From assembly GCF_004342025.1 (NCBI RefSeq), contig NZ_SLWN01000005.1, positions 62,001-126,000 of the forward strand: DNA of 64,000 nt, given 5' to 3'. Shown in pieces: positions 34,601-44,016 of the stretch. The translations under genes and the position numbers were made by a program. This DNA is from Kribbella steppae. Its GTDB lineage: Bacteria > Actinomycetota > Actinomycetes > Propionibacteriales > Kribbellaceae. Numbering within the stretch: position 1 is the stretch's first letter; each line of letters starts with the position of its first letter. The notes beneath the pieces are model-generated. The model was not told the origin of the DNA, did not search any database, and saw only the letters and a list, made by a program, of their open reading frames with translations.

Positions 34601-35826
34601 GGTAGCGACACGGTAATCTCCAGGCCGCCGCCCTGCCGAGGGGTTGCGGTCACGGTGCCGTTGTGGGCTTCTGCGACTGAGCGGACGATCGACAGGCCCA
34701 GACCTGCGCCCTTGCCGCCGACCAGGCGTTCGGCGCCCAGGCGGTAGAAGGGCTTGAAAAGGGATTCGACCTCGTACGGCGGGATGTCGGGGCCGGTGTT
34801 GGTGACCACGACCTCGACTCGGTCGCCGACGGTCTTGCTGACTGCTCGCACCCAGCGGTCGCCCTCGGACAGGTTGTGGCGGATACCGTTCTCGACCAGG
34901 TTGTGGACGAGGCGTTCCAGCAGCAGGGCGTCGCCCTGGGTCGGAGCGTCGCCCGGTCCGCGGATCAGCTCGACGCCGACTGCCGAAGCCTCGGCTGAGA
35001 GTTGGCCGGCGACGTGGTTGACGATGTCGCCAAGGTTGACCGGGTAAACAGTTGTGAGCTGCTTCTCCGAGTCGGCCAGGATCAGCAGGCCGTCGATCAG
35101 CTGCTCGTGCCGGGCGTTGATCGTCAGCAGGCTCTCGCCCAGTTCCTTGACGTCGCCGGACGCCGTACGCCGGTGCATCGCCACCTCGACCAGCGCTCGG
35201 CCGAGGGTGAGCGGCGTACGCAACTCGTGGGAGGCGTTGGCGACGAACCGGCGCTGGCCGTCGAACGAGTGGTCCAGCCGCTCGACCATCGTGTCGAAAG
35301 CATCCGCCAGGTTCTTAACCTCGTCGTCAGGTCCCCGCAGATCGATCCGCTCGTGCAGGGAAGCCGGTGACGCGGCAATGCGTCGTGCGGTGTCGGTGAC
35401 CCGGTGCAGAGGGGCCAGCACCCGTCCGGCGACCAGCCAGCCGAAACCGGCCGCCAGCCCGCCGACGACGACCAAGGCGATGCTGCCCTGGGTGAGCAAG
35501 GACTTGATCGCCGCCTGGCGTACCTGCTCCCTCTGCTCTTGCATCGCTTGCTCGGCTGCTGGACCGGTGAGCACGTCGCCGTCCTTGTTCAGGACGAACA
35601 CCTGGTTGGGCAGCCGCGGCGTCGGGCTGGCGGACGGCGTGCCCGGGGAAGGCGTTCCGGCGCTCGCCGGTGGGTTGAGGTACGTGCCCTGCACCAAGAC
35701 GCGGTAGCCGCCGTTGAGGTTCTGGCTGAACAGCAGGTAGGTGACACCGAGCAGGAGCACACCGGCCACCATGAAGAGCCCGGCATAGATCAGCGTCAGC
35801 CGCCCGCGCAGCGTCAGCCGCTTCAT
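34585..35826 (-). CDS. Sensor histidine kinase
   Basis: Start set at ATG 35824-35826 overlapping the regulator stop (ATGA); 413 residues. Two membrane segments (about 10-33 and 112-135) flank an 80-residue Pro/Ser/Thr-rich extracytoplasmic part. A HAMP linker follows, then the H-box FVANASHELRTPL with His200, the N-box VENGIRHN and the GKGAGLGLSIV G-box. It phosphorylates the co-encoded regulator. The divergent lipoprotein/adaptor/ABC operon is the probable output, so the signal may be a cell-envelope stress or peptide antibiotic. Confidence 0.92.
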   Translation of the reverse strand: MKRLTLRGRLTLIYAGLFMVAGVLLLGVTYLLFSQNLNGGYRVLVQGTYLNPPASAGTPSPGTPSASPTPRLPNQVFVLNKDGDVLTGPAAEQAMQEQREQVRQAAIKSLLTQGSIALVVVGGLAAGFGWLVAGRVLAPLHRVTDTARRIAASPASLHERIDLRGPDDEVKNLADAFDTMVERLDHSFDGQRRFVANASHELRTPLTLGRALVEVAMHRRTASGDVKELGESLLTINARHEQLIDGLLILADSEKQLTTVYPVNLGDIVNHVAGQLSAEASAVGVELIRGPGDAPTQGDALLLERLVHNLVENGIRHNLSEGDRWVRAVSKTVGDRVEVVVTNTGPDIPPYEVESLFKPFYRLGAERLVGGKGAGLGLSIVRSVAEAHNGTVTATPRQGGGLEITVSLPVDPG

Positions 35827-36488
35827 GGGATGCGGTAGCCGACCCCGGTGACGGTCTCCACCAGCCCCGGCTCCCCCAGCTTCCGCCGAAGCTTCAGGAT
35901 GGTCAGCCGGACCGCCCCGGTGAACGGATCCACGTGCTCGTCCCATGCCTTCTCCAGCAGTTGTTCGGCCGAGACGGTCGCGCCGTCGGCTCGCAGTAGT
36001 TCCGCCAGTACGGCGAACTCCTTCTTCGACAGCGGTACGTACCGCCCGTCCCGGAACACCTCGTGCCGCGCCGGGTCCAGGGTCACTCCGGCACGACGCA
36101 GTACGGGCGGATCCGCAGGACGACTCCGCCGCCCGAGGGCAAGCACCCGCGCGGCCAGTTCGGCGAAGGCGAACGGCTTGGTCAGGTAGTCGTCTGCGCC
36201 CAATCCCAGTCCCTCCACCCGGTCGGTGACAGCAGCCGCAGCCGTCAGCATCAGCACCCGGGTGGCCGACCCGGACTCCACCAGCCGCCGGCACACCTCG
36301 TCACCGTGGACGACGGGGATGTCACGGTCGAGCACGAGTACGTCGTACTCGTTCACCGTCAGCCGTTCCAGCGCGGCACCACCGTCGCCGGCCACGTCGA
36401 CGGCATGTGAGTCGTCCCGCAACCACTCCGCGATCGCTGCCGCCAGCAACGGTTCGTCCTCGACCACCAGAACCCGCACGCCACCCAT
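35823..36488 (-). CDS. OmpR-family response regulator
   Basis: Start set at ATG 36486-36488 (221 residues), directly before VRVLVVEDEP. The receiver has the acidic pair Glu10-Asp11, phospho-acceptor Asp54 and Lys104 in YLTKPF. The C-terminal winged helix runs from about 125, with LTILKLRRKLGEPGLVETVTGVGYR. It is coupled to the histidine kinase gene. Two direct repeats with 11-base period just upstream look like its binding site. Confidence 0.93.
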   Translation of the reverse strand: MGGVRVLVVEDEPLLAAAIAEWLRDDSHAVDVAGDGGAALERLTVNEYDVLVLDRDIPVVHGDEVCRRLVESGSATRVLMLTAAAAVTDRVEGLGLGADDYLTKPFAFAELAARVLALGRRSRPADPPVLRRAGVTLDPARHEVFRDGRYVPLSKKEFAVLAELLRADGATVSAEQLLEKAWDEHVDPFTGAVRLTILKLRRKLGEPGLVETVTGVGYRIP

Positions 36489-36527
36489 GATCCCCGACGC
36501 CGGTGTTTCCTCCGTGTTATCGCGCCT

Positions 36528-36547
36528 GGAAACGGCACGGAAACGGC
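36528..36547 (+). promoter_or_regulatory. GGAAACGGC direct repeats, candidate response-regulator site
   Basis: GGAAACGGC occurs at 36528-36536 and again at 36539-36547, an 11-base period (one helical turn), as preferred by OmpR-type dimers. An inverted GTTTCC lies at 36505-36510. Sited between the divergent regulator and the lipoprotein operon. Confidence 0.6.
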
Positions 36548-36591
36548 CCGCGGCGAAGGCTTGCCTCCCAAACGACTCGAAGGAGACAAGC

Positions 36592-37122
36592 GTGCTGTAC
36601 GAGATTTCTCGGGGCAAGACCACCCTGGCCGCGGCGATGTTTGCGGCCGCCGTACTGCTGACCGGCTGCGGCTCGGAGGAACCCGACAACCAGGTGGCGT
36701 CGGGTACCGGGGCGCAGGCGCAGGAGACCGCTCCCAGCAGCGCGCCGCCCAGCCTGAGCCGGGACGAGATGGCGATCAAGTTCACCCAGTGCCTGCGGGA
36801 GCAGGGCCTGAACGTGCCGGACCCCGAGCCGGGCAAGGGTCCGATGCTCAAGTTCGACAAGAACTTCGGCGTCGGCAGGGAGCAGGTCGACAAGGCGATG
36901 GAGGCCTGCAAGCAGTACAACCCGCAGGGCCAGGGCACGCCGAACCCGCAGCAGGAGGAGAACGGCCGCAAGTTCGCCGAGTGCATGCGGAAGAACGGCG
37001 TGGAGAAGTTCCCGGACCCCAAGCCGGGTCAGCGCGGCATCATGATCGGCCCGGGTGTCGGTGACGACCCCGACTTCCAGAAGGCGCAGGACGCCTGCCA
37101 GCCCATCCTGGCAGGTAAGTGA
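36592..37122 (+). CDS. Lipoprotein with two CxxxxG-PDP repeat units
   Basis: Starts at GTG after AAGGAGA; 176 residues. The signal peptide has lipobox LLTGC (Cys about residue 26). Two related segments follow: FTQCLREQGLNVPDPEPGKG and FAECMRKNGVEKFPDPKPGQ. Each has a Cys, and a further Cys follows each (EACKQY, DACQPI), so two disulfide-stapled units are likely. It is the first gene of an exporter operon and may be a surface sensor or an accessory of the adaptor. Function unknown. Confidence 0.8.
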   Translation: MLYEISRGKTTLAAAMFAAAVLLTGCGSEEPDNQVASGTGAQAQETAPSSAPPSLSRDEMAIKFTQCLREQGLNVPDPEPGKGPMLKFDKNFGVGREQVDKAMEACKQYNPQGQGTPNPQQEENGRKFAECMRKNGVEKFPDPKPGQRGIMIGPGVGDDPDFQKAQDACQPILAGK

Positions 37123-38174
37123 TGCGTCGAGCTTTGACCGCTGTGGTCGTCCTGGCCGCCGGAGGGGCAGCGAGTGCCTTCCTGGTGAACCGGGGCGACA
37201 CCAGCCAGGCAGCAGACCAGACAGCCGCCGCAGTCCCCGTCAACACCGCCAAAGTCGCGCAGCAGACGCTCAAGGACACCGAGACGGCGGACGGCGAGCT
37301 CGGCTTCGGTACGACGTCCGCCGCGGTCAACCGCACCGCCGGAACGATTACCGGCGTACCCGACAGCGGACAGGAGTTCCGACGCGGCCATACCGTCTAC
37401 AGCGTCGACAACAAGCCCACCACTCTCATGTACGGCGCTCTGCCGGCGTACAGGAAGCTCGCAGACGGCAGCGAGGGTACGGACGTGCTGCAGCTCGAGC
37501 AGAACCTCAGTGCGATGGGCTACACCGGCTTCACCGTCGACGACGAGTACACCGACGCCACAGCCGAGGCCGTCGAGGAGTGGCAGGAGGACCTCGGCCT
37601 GGACGAGACAGGTGTCGTTGAGCTCGGCAGTGTCCTGTTCGCACCGGGTCACATCCGGGTGGACAGTGTGGAGGCGCAGGAGGGCACACCGATCGGCCCG
37701 AATCAGAACATCCTCACCTACACCGGCACCACGAAGGCCGTCACCGTCCAGCTCGACGCCGCGGACCAGCGCCTCGCGAAGCCGAACGCGAAGGTCGACG
37801 TCACCCTCCCGGACAGTGCCACCGTGCCCGGCCGGGTGGAGAACGTGTCGACGGTGATCATCCCGGCCGAGAGTCCGGACAAGGACCCGGAGACCAAGGT
37901 CGAGGTGATCGTTGCCATCGACAACCAGAAGGCGGTGGCCGCCTGGTCACTGGCCTCCGTCGACGTCACCTTCACCGCGTCGGAACGCAAGAACGTGCTG
38001 ACCGTCCCGGTGTCCGCGCTGGTCGCCCTGCGCGAGGGCGGTTTCGGCGTCGAGGTCTCCGACGGTACGGCGTCACACTACGTGCCGGTGAAGACCGGGC
38101 TGTTCGCCGGCGGGCAGGTCGAGATCAGCGGGACCGGGATCAAGGCCGGCACAGTGGTGGGGATCCCGAAGTGA
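37122..38174 (+). CDS. Exporter adaptor protein with peptidoglycan-binding domain (HlyD/MacA-like)
   Basis: Start at ATG 37122 within TGATG; 350 residues. An N-terminal signal anchor (1-22) is followed by a split barrel/lipoyl-like region. A PG_binding_1 domain occupies about residues 108-150 ([18 protein letters not shown] to [11 protein letters not shown]). A C-terminal beta-barrel region contains [16 protein letters not shown]. It should link the ABC exporter to the cell wall. It is coupled to both neighbours. Confidence 0.87.
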   Translation: MRRALTAVVVLAAGGAASAFLVNRGDTSQAADQTAAAVPVNTAKVAQQTLKDTETADGELGFGTTSAAVNRTAGTITGVPDSGQEFRRGHTVYSVDNKPTTLMYGALPAYRKLADGSEGTDVLQLEQNLSAMGYTGFTVDDEYTDATAEAVEEWQEDLGLDETGVVELGSVLFAPGHIRVDSVEAQEGTPIGPNQNILTYTGTTKAVTVQLDAADQRLAKPNAKVDVTLPDSATVPGRVENVSTVIIPAESPDKDPETKVEVIVAIDNQKAVAAWSLASVDVTFTASERKNVLTVPVSALVALREGGFGVEVSDGTASHYVPVKTGLFAGGQVEISGTGIKAGTVVGIPK

Positions 38175-38836
38175 TCGAACTGACCGAGGTGACCAAGGTG
38201 TACCCGGGCGGTGTCGCGGCCCTCGGCGGGGTCAGCCTGCGGATCGACCGCGGCGAACTGGTCGCGATCGTCGGACCGTCCGGCTCGGGCAAGTCGACGA
38301 TGCTCAACGTCCTCGGCACCCTGGACCGGCCGTCCACCGGCACGGTCCGGATCGACCGGTACGACGTGGCGCGGTTGACCGACTCGGGTCTGTCCGCGTT
38401 GCGGGCGACCCGGATCGGGTTCGTCTTCCAGCAGTTCCATCTGGCAGCCGGCACCCGGGCAATAGACAACGTGGCGGACGGGCTTCTGTACTCCGGTTTG
38501 CGGCCGTCCGTACGACGGAAACGCGCGGCGGCCGCCTTGGAGCGGGTCGGACTCGGACATCGGATGGACCACGAACCGCATGAGCTCTCCGGTGGTGAGC
38601 GGCAACGGGTCGCCGTGGCCCGGGCGGTCGCAGGTGAGCCCGCCGTACTGCTGGCCGATGAACCGACAGGCGCGCTGGACTCAGCCTCGGGTGCAGGGGT
38701 GATGCAGTTGCTGCGCGATCTGCACGCGGCCGGTACGACGGTTGTCATCATCACGCACGACCGCGACATCGCGGCGTCGCTCCCCCGGCAGGTCCGGATG
38801 CGCGACGGCCGGATCCTCGAGGAGGTGCTCTCGTGA
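38171..38836 (+). CDS. ABC transporter ATP-binding protein (MacB/LolD type)
   Basis: The 221-residue ATPase has Walker A GPSGSGKS at 35-42, signature LSGGERQRV, Walker [13 protein letters not shown] and a switch His in IITHDRD. It starts at GTG overlapping the adaptor stop. It powers the co-encoded permease; transporters of this class export peptides, macrolides or lipoproteins rather than importing nutrients. Confidence 0.93.
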   Translation: MIELTEVTKVYPGGVAALGGVSLRIDRGELVAIVGPSGSGKSTMLNVLGTLDRPSTGTVRIDRYDVARLTDSGLSALRATRIGFVFQQFHLAAGTRAIDNVADGLLYSGLRPSVRRKRAAAALERVGLGHRMDHEPHELSGGERQRVAVARAVAGEPAVLLADEPTGALDSASGAGVMQLLRDLHAAGTTVVIITHDRDIAASLPRQVRMRDGRILEEVLS

Positions 38837-40050
38837 CCGGCTCGCACGGGAACGCCGAACTGAAGCCGGCGAAACTCTGGCCGCGCGACGTCGTCCGGGT
38901 CGGGGCGGTCGGGCTGCGGACGCGGCCGATGCGGGCCTTCCTGTCCGCACTGGGGATCGCGATCGGGATCGCGGCGATGGTCTCGGTGGTCGGCATCTCG
39001 TCCTCGTCGCGGGCCGAGCTGGACGGCCAGCTCGATGCCCTGGGCACCAATCTGCTGACGGTCGCGCCGGGCACCCGGCTGACCGGCGAACAGGCCCAGC
39101 TACCGCTCACCGCGGAGGCGATGGTCGGCCGGATCGCGCCGGTCCAGGCACAGTCGGCGGTCGGCCGGGTCGACGACGCATCCGTCTACCGGAGCAAGAA
39201 GATCCCGGCGGTCGAGACGAACGGAATCATCGCGTACGCCGCCCGGACCAACCTGCTGGACACGATCGGCGCGGTGGTCCGCAGCGGCAAGTGGATCGAC
39301 ACGGCGACCGGCCGCTACCCGGCGACCGTGCTCGGGGCGAGCGCCGCCGAGCGGCTCGGGATCACCCGCGCGGGTCCGGACACGCAGGTGCTGATCGGCA
39401 ACAAGTGGTTCACGGTGCTCGGCATCCTCGAGCCGGCGGCACTGGCTCCGGAGCTGGACAGCGCCGCGCTGATGGGCTGGCCCGCGGCGGAGAACACGCT
39501 GGACTTCGACCAGCACCCGACCACCATCTACACCCGGTCGGCCGACGCTCAGGTGGAGGCCGTGCGATCGGTGCTCGGGGCAACGGCCAACCCAGAGGCG
39601 CCGAACGAGGTCGAGGTGTCCCGGCCGTCGGACGCGCTCGCCGCGAAGCAGGCCGCGGGGGAAGCGTTCACCGGGCTGCTGCTCGGGCTCGGCGCGGTCG
39701 CGCTGCTCGTCGGCGGCGTCGGGGTCGCGAACATCATGGTGATCTCGGTGCTGGAGCGTCGGGCGGAGATCGGGTTGCGGCGGTCGCTCGGCGCGACCCG
39801 GGGTCAGATCCGGACCCAGTTCCTGACCGAGTCGCTGCTGTTGTCCGCACTCGGCGGAGTCGGCGGAGCGATCCTCGGATCCGGGGTCAGCGGGGGTTAT
39901 GCGTCGTACCAGAACTGGCTGACGGTGATCCCGCTGTGGGCCCTGGCCGGCGGGATCGCGGCCACCCTGGTGATCGGCGGCCTGGCCGGCCTCTACCCGG
40001 CGATCCGAGCATCCCGGCTGTCGCCGACCGAAGCCCTGGCAACCCCTTAG
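38833..40050 (+). CDS. ABC transporter permease (MacB/FtsX type)
   Basis: A 405-residue protein with one N-terminal membrane helix (about 35-58), a large extracytoplasmic domain of some 210 residues, and three C-terminal helices. The coupling-helix phrase [19 protein letters not shown] is the hallmark of MacB/FtsX permeases. It is the last gene of the TCS-linked exporter operon. Its stop codon lies in an 18-base tandem duplication shared with the end of nuoH. Confidence 0.92.
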   Translation: MTGSHGNAELKPAKLWPRDVVRVGAVGLRTRPMRAFLSALGIAIGIAAMVSVVGISSSSRAELDGQLDALGTNLLTVAPGTRLTGEQAQLPLTAEAMVGRIAPVQAQSAVGRVDDASVYRSKKIPAVETNGIIAYAARTNLLDTIGAVVRSGKWIDTATGRYPATVLGASAAERLGITRAGPDTQVLIGNKWFTVLGILEPAALAPELDSAALMGWPAAENTLDFDQHPTTIYTRSADAQVEAVRSVLGATANPEAPNEVEVSRPSDALAAKQAAGEAFTGLLLGLGAVALLVGGVGVANIMVISVLERRAEIGLRRSLGATRGQIRTQFLTESLLLSALGGVGGAILGSGVSGGYASYQNWLTVIPLWALAGGIAATLVIGGLAGLYPAIRASRLSPTEALATP

Positions 40051-40070
40051 AAACTGGCAACCCCTTAGAA
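40036..40070. repeat. 18-base tandem duplication over two stop codons
   Basis: CTGGCAACCCCTTAGAA occurs at 40036-40052 and 40054-40070. Copy 1 contains the permease TAG and copy 2 the nuoH stop on the other strand. Confidence 0.85.
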
Positions 40071-41012
40071 GATGGTGACCCCGATGCCGGTGAGCGCGAG
40101 CTGGAGCAGCGCCACCGGCACGAGGGCCTGCCAGGCGAGCTTCTGCAACTGGTCGGCGCGCATCCGCGGGAACGAGACCCGCACCCAGATCACCACCAGC
40201 GACACGAACGCCACCTTCAGGATCGACCAGATCCAGCCGATCGAATCCGGCCCGGGCCCACTCCAGCCCCCGAGGAACAACACCGTGGTGAGGCCGGCCA
40301 GGACGACGATGCCGGCGTACTCGGCCAGCAGGAACATCGCGAACCGGAGGCCGGTGTACTCGGTGTACGGGCCGAAGATGACCTCGGAGTCCGCGACCGG
40401 CATGTCGAACGGCGGCCGCTGCAGCTCGGCCAGTCCGGCGATGAAGAACACGATCAGGCCGGGCAGCTGCCAGAGCAGCCACCACGGGTTCCACGCCTCC
40501 GCGATGCCGGTGAGGCTCAGCGAACCCGCCGCGACCGCGACGCTTGCCGCGGTGAGCACGAACGGCAGCTCGTAGCTCATCAGCTGCGCGGCGACCCGGA
40601 GACCGCCGAGCAGGCTGTACTTGTTGCCACTGCCCCAGCCGGCCATCAGCGAACCAAGCACGCCGATGCTCATCACGGCCAGCACGAAGAACAGGCCGGA
40701 GTCGAGGTCCGCGCCGACGATGCCGGGGGCGAGCGGGATCGCGGCCATCGCGGCCAGGTAGGGCAGGATCGCGACGATCGGGGCCCACTCGAACACGCGC
40801 CGGTCCGCGGCGGCCGGGACCACGCTCTCCTTCTGCACGAACTTCACGCCGTCCGCGACCAGCTGGGCCCAGCCGTGGAACGCCCCGGCGTACATCGGGC
40901 CGAGCCGCGACTGCATGTGCGCCATCACCTTGTGCTCGGCCTGACCGACCAGCAGGGGCGCCACCAGGAAGGCGACCACGACGCCCACCACCCGCACCAC
41001 GAACTCGACCAT
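40065..41012 (-). CDS. nuoH: NADH-quinone oxidoreductase subunit H
   Basis: The 315-residue protein has eight hydrophobic helices. Conserved quinone-channel loops are visible: ADGVKFVQKESVVP, and PFDMPVADSEVIFGPYTEY, the counterpart of the usual PFDLPEAESEL; the first Glu of that loop is Val here. It connects the Q-site to the membrane arm. It stands alone, 12 kb downstream of nuoI in map terms but in correct transcriptional order between nuoC and nuoI. Confidence 0.95.
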   Translation of the reverse strand: MVEFVVRVVGVVVAFLVAPLLVGQAEHKVMAHMQSRLGPMYAGAFHGWAQLVADGVKFVQKESVVPAAADRRVFEWAPIVAILPYLAAMAAIPLAPGIVGADLDSGLFFVLAVMSIGVLGSLMAGWGSGNKYSLLGGLRVAAQLMSYELPFVLTAASVAVAAGSLSLTGIAEAWNPWWLLWQLPGLIVFFIAGLAELQRPPFDMPVADSEVIFGPYTEYTGLRFAMFLLAEYAGIVVLAGLTTVLFLGGWSGPGPDSIGWIWSILKVAFVSLVVIWVRVSFPRMRADQLQKLAWQALVPVALLQLALTGIGVTIF

Positions 41013-41039
41013 GACGGCACCCTACCGACTCCGACTTGA

Positions 41040-41057
41040 CCTCAACCAAGGTTCAGG
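41040..41057 (+). promoter_or_regulatory. SoxR/MerR-type operator
   Basis: CCTCAACCAAGGTTCAGG is an 18-base near-palindrome (7 of 9 pairs) resembling the SoxR box CCTCAAGTTAACTTGAGG, and it starts within a TTGACC -35-like element, as in MerR-controlled promoters. It faces the NmrA-like gene. No merR gene is adjacent. Confidence 0.5.
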
Positions 41058-41099
41058 CCGAAGGGTGGGGTGTGTTACCTAGCGAAGGAGCTTTAGCAG

Positions 41100-41942
41100 A
41101 TGACCACCGTTCTCGTCACCGGGGCCACCGGGCGCGTCGGCCGGCATGTCGTGGCCGGCCTGCGAGCCGCCGGCGCGACGGTCCGGGCCTTGGTCCGTAC
41201 GCCGGATCTGGCCGGCCTGCCACCGGACGTCGAACTGATCCAGGGCGACATCTACGACCCAGCCGCTGTACGACGCGCTGCGGCCGATGTGGACGCGGCC
41301 TTCCTGTTGTGGCCGTCGTTCAGCGCTGAGGGGGCTGAGCCGATCGTCGCGGAGCTGCCGAAGCGAGTGGTGTACCTGTCCTCGTTGAACGCATCGTCCG
41401 GCGGCGTGTGGGGCGATGTCGAGGAGCTGCTGCGCCGGGCGGGCAAGGACTGGACCTTCGTCCGGCCAGGCGGCTTCGCGGTCAACGCACAAGGCTGGGC
41501 CGAGGAGTTCCGGACCGGCGACGTCGTCCGGCTGCCGTATCCCCAGGCCGGGCGCTCCCTCATCCACGAGCGAGACATCGCGGCGGTCGCCGTACTCACC
41601 CTCCTGAACGACCGGCACATCGGCCAGACCTACGACCTCACCGGGCCCGAGGTCCTGACCCAGGCCGAACAGGTACAAACCATCGCGCGGGCCGTCGGCA
41701 AGCAGATGCGGGTCGAGGACCTCTCCCCGGCCGAAGCCCGCCAGGCGATGCTCGATCTGGGCGCTGACCCAGCCCTCGCCGAGAGCTCAGTCACCTACTG
41801 GGCCTCGCTGGTCGACAACCCCGAACCAGTCACCACCACAGTCCCCGAACTCACCGGCCGGCCCGCCCTCACCTTCGCCCAATGGGCCGACGAACACGCC
41901 GACGAGTTCCGCATTCTCCCCGCGGCGGAACTCGCGAGCTGA
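41100..41942 (+). CDS. NAD(P)H-binding NmrA/SDR-like protein
   Basis: The 280-residue protein opens with a Rossmann motif VLVTGATGRVGRHVVAGLRAAG. The rest matches atypical SDRs such as NmrA or quinone reductase QOR2-like proteins: LSSLNASSGG, then FVRPGGF. No Tyr-x-x-x-Lys pair is evident. It could be an NADPH-dependent quinone or nitro reductase or a redox sensor. AAGGAG precedes ATG. The SoxR-like box upstream suggests redox-cycling-compound control. Confidence 0.85.
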   Translation: MTTVLVTGATGRVGRHVVAGLRAAGATVRALVRTPDLAGLPPDVELIQGDIYDPAAVRRAAADVDAAFLLWPSFSAEGAEPIVAELPKRVVYLSSLNASSGGVWGDVEELLRRAGKDWTFVRPGGFAVNAQGWAEEFRTGDVVRLPYPQAGRSLIHERDIAAVAVLTLLNDRHIGQTYDLTGPEVLTQAEQVQTIARAVGKQMRVEDLSPAEARQAMLDLGADPALAESSVTYWASLVDNPEPVTTTVPELTGRPALTFAQWADEHADEFRILPAAELAS

Positions 41943-41958
41943 AGGGCGGCCCTCTACT

Positions 41959-42687
41959 TCACCCCGCCAGCGGGAGCTGAAGCCAGCCGCCGATGTCGTG
42001 GCGGCCGGCTGTGAGGGCGGCGGCGCGGGCGCCGGTGTTGGCGGCGTGGATGGTGCCGGTGAGGATGCGGGTTCGGTCGGGGAGGGACGCGGCCAGGAGC
42101 GTGCTGAGGTGCGGGCCGTAGCCATGGCCTCGATGGGCCGGGGTGAGGATCAGTTCCTGGACGACGTACGTCGGGAGGCCGATGCTGTTCGAGCTGTCGA
42201 GGGTCGCCGAAACGTAGCCGGCCCACTCGCCGTTCACGGTGACGTCGAACAGCAGGCCCGCGTCGGCCGCCTCCTGCAGGTCGTCGCGGTCTTGGAGAGC
42301 CGCCTGCTGCCGGTGCTACGGGTGAGCGGCGTCCACCGCGTCGTACGCCCGCTGCGCCTCGTCGTAGTGGTCGACACTCGCAGCACGGGTCAGTGCGAGC
42401 TCAGGAGGTACGTCGCGAGGCTGCAACTCACTGACCGGCGCAGCCAGGAACCGGCGGTCGGGATGGGTACCACGGATGCGCGGCTCGGCGCTCCACAGGC
42501 GGAGATAGCGCGGGTGGTGGATGCCGTAGGCCTTTAGTGCGGCGGTGGCGAGCGCGGGTAGGTCCGTCGTACGGGGTGACCGGCTCATCGGCGTCGCGTC
42601 GACGAAAGGTTTGGTGGGATCCAAGCCCTCGAAGCGCATGCTGAGCATGACGCCCATGTCACCGACAGGCACCCAGTGGTTGAGCAT
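41959..42687 (-). pseudogene. GNAT acetyltransferase gene interrupted by an in-frame amber codon
   Basis: Two open segments, 42316-42687 and 41959-42237, are in the same frame, separated by a single TAG at 42316-42318. Translation across it continues sensibly (AVDAAHP, stop, HRQQAALQDRDDLQEAADAG, then LLFDVTVNGEWAGYV) to the acetyl-CoA loop LTPAHRGHGYGPHL. Reading TAG as Gln (CAG) restores a protein of about 242 residues. The gene lies 42 bases after nuoC on the same strand. It is a recent nonsense mutation, a sequencing error, or, least likely, two separate proteins. Confidence 0.8.
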
Positions 42688-42729
42688 CGACTCGGCCGGC
42701 TGCCCCGGCGCGAACCGCTGCGGTCGGGA

Positions 42730-43455
42730 TCACGACTCGGGCTCGGCCGCAGGTGGTTGTTCGGTCGCGGGAGGCGCCTCGGCCTGTTTGCGGGTACGGC
42801 GTTCCGCGCCGCCTCGGCGAGGTCGGGCCGGGGTGGCCGCCGCCTGAGCGGGCGCCAACGGATCCGGATCGGGTGAGCCGGGCGGCCGCGGACCCCAGGT
42901 GTCCGGGTCCGGCACACCGGGCGGCAGCGTGCGCCGCCGGCTGGGCGCACCGTGAGCGGGAGCGTGGTCCGACTCCCCCGGCTCTTTCGCGCCGGGCCAG
43001 GGTTTGGCGACCCGGGAGGCGAGGATGAACTCCTTGCGCAACGGGTTGCCCTCGAAGCCGTCGGGAAGCAGCAGCGGAAGAAGGTTCGGATGGTCCGCGA
43101 AGGTGATGCCGAACATCTCGTGCGTCTCACGCTCGTGCCAGTTGGCCCCGGCGTACAGGTCGGACAACGTCGGCAGAACCGGCTTGTCCCGCGGGATCAG
43201 CGTCCGCACCAGCAGGTGCTCGACGTGCGCCCCGCCCCAGAAATCGGCCAGATGCGACACCACCCGGAACCCGTCGGTGAGCTCGTCGCTGGCGGTCAGA
43301 AAGTCGAAGAACGTCAGCCCGACGGCATCGCGCAGCATCTCGTGCGCGGCGACCCACGACTCCGTCGGTACGTCGATCGCCAGCGGACCGAAGCTGTCGG
43401 CCTGCGTCGCGGCGATCCCCGCATCGGTCAGCGTCTCGAGGGCGTCCGTGCTCAC
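42730..43455 (-). CDS. nuoC: NADH-quinone oxidoreductase subunit C with Pro-rich tail
   Basis: The 241-residue protein has the 30-kDa subunit core, with signature [19 protein letters not shown] and [11 protein letters not shown] near residue 145. The last 90 residues are a Pro/Ala/Arg-rich low-complexity tail absent from ordinary NuoC. It forms part of the Q-module connecting to NuoD, which is not encoded here. GTGA overlap with nuoB. Confidence 0.92.
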   Translation of the reverse strand: MSTDALETLTDAGIAATQADSFGPLAIDVPTESWVAAHEMLRDAVGLTFFDFLTASDELTDGFRVVSHLADFWGGAHVEHLLVRTLIPRDKPVLPTLSDLYAGANWHERETHEMFGITFADHPNLLPLLLPDGFEGNPLRKEFILASRVAKPWPGAKEPGESDHAPAHGAPSRRRTLPPGVPDPDTWGPRPPGSPDPDPLAPAQAAATPARPRRGGAERRTRKQAEAPPATEQPPAAEPES

Positions 43456-44012
43456 TGCGGCGTCACCAGGTCGCGGGTGAGCGCCGCCGCGGACGGCTCG
43501 TCGTACCGGCTCGTCATGTTCTCGCCGGCGATCTTCTCCTGCAGTTTGAGGATTCCCTGCAGCAACGCCTCGGGCCGCGGCGGGCAGCCGGGCACGTAGA
43601 CGTCGACCGGGATGATCTGGTCGACACCCTTGGTCACGCAGTAGGAGTCCCAGTACGGGCCGCCGGAGTTCGAGCAGGAGCCGAACGAGATGACGTACTT
43701 CGGCTCCGGCATCTGGTCGTAGAGCCGCTTGATCGCCGGCGCCATCTTGTCCGTCACGGTGCCCGACACCACCATCAGGTCGGCCTGCCGCGGCCCGGGC
43801 GCGAACGGGATCACCCCGAGCCGGATGAAGTCGTGCCGGCCCATCGACGCGGCGATGAACTCGATCGCGCAGCAGGCGAGGCCGAAGTTGAACACCCAGA
43901 GGGAGTACTTGCGGCCCCAGTTCAGCAGGTACCGGACCGGCTCGGGTGCGAGCTTCGCCAGCGCACCCACATCCGGCCGCACGATCGGCAACGGCAGCTC
44001 GGTCTGGGCCAT
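43452..44012 (-). CDS. nuoB: NADH-quinone oxidoreductase subunit B
   Basis: The 186-residue protein has all four cysteines of cluster N2: the pair in GLACCAIEF, one in GSCSNSGG and one in [10 protein letters not shown]. It delivers electrons to quinone. It starts four bases after the stop of a hydrolase gene on the same strand, so its promoter must lie upstream of that gene or within it. Confidence 0.96.
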   Translation of the reverse strand: MAQTELPLPIVRPDVGALAKLAPEPVRYLLNWGRKYSLWVFNFGLACCAIEFIAASMGRHDFIRLGVIPFAPGPRQADLMVVSGTVTDKMAPAIKRLYDQMPEPKYVISFGSCSNSGGPYWDSYCVTKGVDQIIPVDVYVPGCPPRPEALLQGILKLQEKIAGENMTSRYDEPSAAALTRDLVTPQ

Positions 44013-44016
44013 GGCC

